Both the position numbers and the translations under genes were made by a program. DNA of 64,000 nucleotides, taken from the NCBI RefSeq assembly GCF_003478445.1, contig NZ_QUET01000015.1:1-64000 (forward strand). Reading direction: 5' to 3'. How positions within the stretch are numbered: position 1 is the first letter of the stretch; each line of letters starts with the position of its first letter. Positions 61,687-64,000 of the stretch are shown in pieces. The stretch comes from Roseburia sp. AM59-24XD. GTDB taxonomy: Bacteria; Bacillota; Clostridia; Lachnospirales; Lachnospiraceae. Below the pieces are notes generated by a model. That model worked only from the letters and a program-made list of their open reading frames with translations. It had not been told where the DNA came from and ran no database searches.

Positions 61687-63027
61687 CTACCGACCGCTAA
61701 CAACACCGCTGACAATACTTCGCGCCGATACCGTAATATCCGCTTCCTTTCCTTGAAGCCTTATGTGCACCGGCACAGCTTCTACACCGCGGTTTAACAG
61801 GATCAATACAATTGTTCCGTCGGGATTTTCCCAGGCGGTCACATCAATTGCATCTGTATATCTGCTGAAACCAAGCCTTACCGCACCCTCCCGGATAAAA
61901 TGCGAAAAATGCCAATAGTAATCCGCACTCATTCGCTGTATCAGCTCTTTGTGTTCCACATCATACAGAAAAGGGGCATCACAATAATTTCCAACATGAT
62001 TGGGACCTCCCTCTTTATCCAAAAGGATATTCCAATCAAAAAATGAATTCAATCCATGATTTAAATTCCCAATCATATCATGTGCCAGACGTCCCGCATT
62101 AATTTCTTCTGCGGACGGATTAAATTTATTGTATTCCAGACAGCTTTCTGACAGAATCAGTTTCTTATCCGGAAATTGTTTCCGAATAAGATCCAGTGCC
62201 TCAAAATGATCTCCACTGTACCAGTGAAATGCAACTCCGTCAATCATGTGATCCGTCTTTTCATCGATCAACTCACATGCCCTTTCAAAAGCACGTTCCT
62301 TATTATGATCCCACACAAACACCTTCACATGTTCCAGTCCTGCCCGCTCCATAGCCGGATACAGATATTCCGAAAGAAACTCCTTTTCCTGAGCTGAAGA
62401 ATACACACAGGAATCCCACGTCTGAACTGCTTTTGGTTCATTTTGCACAGAAATCTGCTCCACCTCATATCCGCGTTTCTCAAACTCTGCAATGTATCGG
62501 CAAATGCAATTTGCCCATAAGGGATAAAACTCTCTTTTCAGACTTCCACCATTTTTACGGGCACCATTTGTCTTCATAAATGCAGGCGGAGACCACGGTG
62601 ACAGCATTATTTTTAATGGTCTTTGCGCTGTTTTCTGTGCAGCCTCCAACAATGGCAGAATATATTTCTCTGTATCCGTAAAATCAAATGATTCCAAATC
62701 TCTGTCCTGCGGGTCTTTTATCGCCGAATACAAATGAGTCGAAAAGTCACAGCTGTCCATATGAATCCGCACTCTAACATAGTTCATGTGATCCGGATCA
62801 AAATATTTTGTGAGCAGCTCCTTCTGCTGCACGTCATTCATTTGTTGAAATACATAACCTGCAGCATCAGTAATTGCTCCACCAAACCCTTCAAAGGTCT
62901 GGTATTTTATCTGAGGATAAATATTAATTACCTGATCCTCTACTCCTGTATCATCAATAAAATCTACTGTTTTCTCATTCCTTAAGAGTTTTTGTTTTCC
63001 AACACTTTCCACAAATGTAAATTTCAT
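61687..63027 (-). CDS. GH30 family glycosidase
   Basis: Cytoplasmic beta-glycosidase of 446 residues. The TIM-barrel has YQTFEGFGGAITDAAGYVF, SPWSPPAFMKTNG, acid/base Glu in ISVQNEPKAVQTWDSC (about 200) and nucleophile Glu in LILSESCLEY (about 295), followed by the small beta-sandwich. Members of this subgroup act on beta-glucosides, beta-xylosides or beta-fucosides; neighbours favour xylose- or galactose-containing oligosaccharides. It overlaps the preceding gene by ATGA. Confidence 0.92.
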   Translation of the reverse strand: MKFTFVESVGKQKLLRNEKTVDFIDDTGVEDQVINIYPQIKYQTFEGFGGAITDAAGYVFQQMNDVQQKELLTKYFDPDHMNYVRVRIHMDSCDFSTHLYSAIKDPQDRDLESFDFTDTEKYILPLLEAAQKTAQRPLKIMLSPWSPPAFMKTNGARKNGGSLKREFYPLWANCICRYIAEFEKRGYEVEQISVQNEPKAVQTWDSCVYSSAQEKEFLSEYLYPAMERAGLEHVKVFVWDHNKERAFERACELIDEKTDHMIDGVAFHWYSGDHFEALDLIRKQFPDKKLILSESCLEYNKFNPSAEEINAGRLAHDMIGNLNHGLNSFFDWNILLDKEGGPNHVGNYCDAPFLYDVEHKELIQRMSADYYWHFSHFIREGAVRLGFSRYTDAIDVTAWENPDGTIVLILLNRGVEAVPVHIRLQGKEADITVSARSIVSGVVSGR

Positions 63028-64000
63028 GATTGCTCTCCTTCATACTCTTTCAAAATCCGGACACCCCAATCCTTCATCGGAATACTCTGCCCCTTCATAA
63101 AGATATTACCTGACAGAAGATCCTCCACCTTTTCGAATGGGCAAATAAAACTCTCCGCTTCCTCACTGTAATGAAGAGCATAATGAATTGTTTCTTTTTT
63201 CTCATTAATGCCGCTGCGAATGATCACAGGCCATTTTATTTCGTCATCGAAATAGTTTTGAACCTGAGCACAAACAACAGCATCCTTAAATATTTTCTTC
63301 AGTCTTTCTTTCGTTACATAGCAGCCAATATAATAACCATATCCCTGTCCAAAAGCATTTTTAGTGATCGCGGCATATTTTCCCCAGTATTTATGCTCAT
63401 ATGACTCTATCACCTGAGCCGTATCCGGTTTCAACAATTCAGCAAAATATAAAATATTTTCTCCTGCAACCGTTGCCCGTCCCGGCTCCGTAAACTGATT
63501 ATAGCTCATACCAAAGCAATCCGTCATGCCATGAGGCTGCACATCTGAATACACACTTAACTGACGATCTGCCACAAAAGACTTAAAAGAGCTTACAACC
63601 ACTCCACCAGCCTGCACAAATCCCTTCATCTTCTGAACAAATGCATCCGATACACTATATAACGCAGGTGTAACGATCATCTGATACGGCTTTTGTTCCT
63701 GATCAAATTTTTCTTCCAATTGGTGAATGTCTATGATATCACAGGAGATGTTCATTTCATACAAACAATCGTACATCCAGCGAACCACATCATTATAGCT
63801 TAAATCCTTGTCAATCGGGAACCAGTTGAAGCTGCTCAGAGACTGATTATCAATTACCACAGCCACCTGATTTTTCCGGGAAATACACAATGTCTCCCTG
63901 CCGAACCGGGCAATCTCACGCCCAAATTCTCCCGCCTCTTCATATACCGGATTCGTAGAAAGGTCATGACTCAAAACCCCCTTCCAATACGTTTCATATC
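63024..64000 (-). CDS. GH42 beta-galactosidase, C-terminal part (cut by window edge)
   Basis: The frame runs to the window edge as YETYWKGVLSHDLSTNPVYE, so the true start and catalytic barrel lie outside. What is visible is the end of the barrel, the trimerisation domain (PYQMIVTPALYSVSDAFVQK, FVQAGGVVVSSFKSFVADRQ) and the small C-terminal domain of GH42 enzymes, which hydrolyse beta-galactosides and related links in the cytoplasm. It is the first visible gene of the GH42-GH30-GH43 operon. Confidence 0.9.
   Translation of the reverse strand, partial: YETYWKGVLSHDLSTNPVYEEAGEFGREIARFGRETLCISRKNQVAVVIDNQSLSSFNWFPIDKDLSYNDVVRWMYDCLYEMNISCDIIDIHQLEEKFDQEQKPYQMIVTPALYSVSDAFVQKMKGFVQAGGVVVSSFKSFVADRQLSVYSDVQPHGMTDCFGMSYNQFTEPGRATVAGENILYFAELLKPDTAQVIESYEHKYWGKYAAITKNAFGQGYGYYIGCYVTKERLKKIFKDAVVCAQVQNYFDDEIKWPVIIRSGINEKKETIHYALHYSEEAESFICPFEKVEDLLSGNIFMKGQSIPMKDWGVRILKEYEGEQS

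Overview
The window looks like a chromosomal segment of a Gram-positive gut anaerobe of the Lachnospiraceae (Roseburia/Agathobacter-like). Reasons: Firmicute-type housekeeping proteins, strong AGGAGG ribosome binding sites, consensus sigma-A promoters with 17-base spacers, an FMN riboswitch, a T-box, a CdaA/YbbR pair, and secreted xylan- and galactoside-active glycosidases. Nearly all genes are on the minus strand. Genus and species are inferred.

Layout. 0.4-3.9 kb: tsf, rpsB, thrC. 4.0-10 kb: a SleB-type wall hydrolase, then the riboflavin genes (ribE, ribBA, ribH) with yqeG and an odd AP2/HNH-like protein behind an FMN riboswitch; ribD lies upstream of that riboswitch. 10-13.5 kb: queH, cvpA, dapB, an adenosyltransferase and a two-OB-fold SSB. 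13.8 kb: typA (plus strand). 15.7-20.3 kb: an operon of three membrane proteins, cdaA, ybbR and an unknown gene. 20.5-25 kb: an unknown HTH-like protein paired with a PASTA Ser/Thr kinase, then trpS. 25-30.4 kb: a secreted GH59-like enzyme with a divergent AraC regulator, and a Crp/Fnr regulator. 30-32.5 kb: cstA under a T-box. 32.6-38 kb: a PurF-like protein without the glutaminase cysteine, YitT, a CDF transporter, an MmcQ-MGMT fusion and a ClC channel. 38-42.8 kb: two ABC exporter subunits with a MarR regulator and its operators.

42.8-52.5 kb is the most unusual part. It is a one-direction locus: a 39-residue acidic peptide with a YxxPxM motif, an HPr-kinase-like protein, PqqD, an S26-type peptidase, an NTP_transf_5 protein, an acidic membrane protein and a large GLUG-repeat surface protein. 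It resembles a lasso-like RiPP locus without a cyclase. A DUF4143 ATPase gene interrupts it, and a decayed copy of the pqqD start lies beyond that gene. Next come two toxin-antitoxin-like pairs (MqsR-like/Panacea and AbiE-like) around a TrmH-family methyltransferase. 57-64 kb holds a dxs-like gene under a MerR/AdhR-type promoter, a LytTR regulator and a GH43-GH30-GH42 glycoside operon that runs off the right edge.

Quality warning: thirteen otherwise complete genes, including tsf and typA, are each broken by one missing base, usually in a short homopolymer. I read these as sequence errors and annotate each as one gene.
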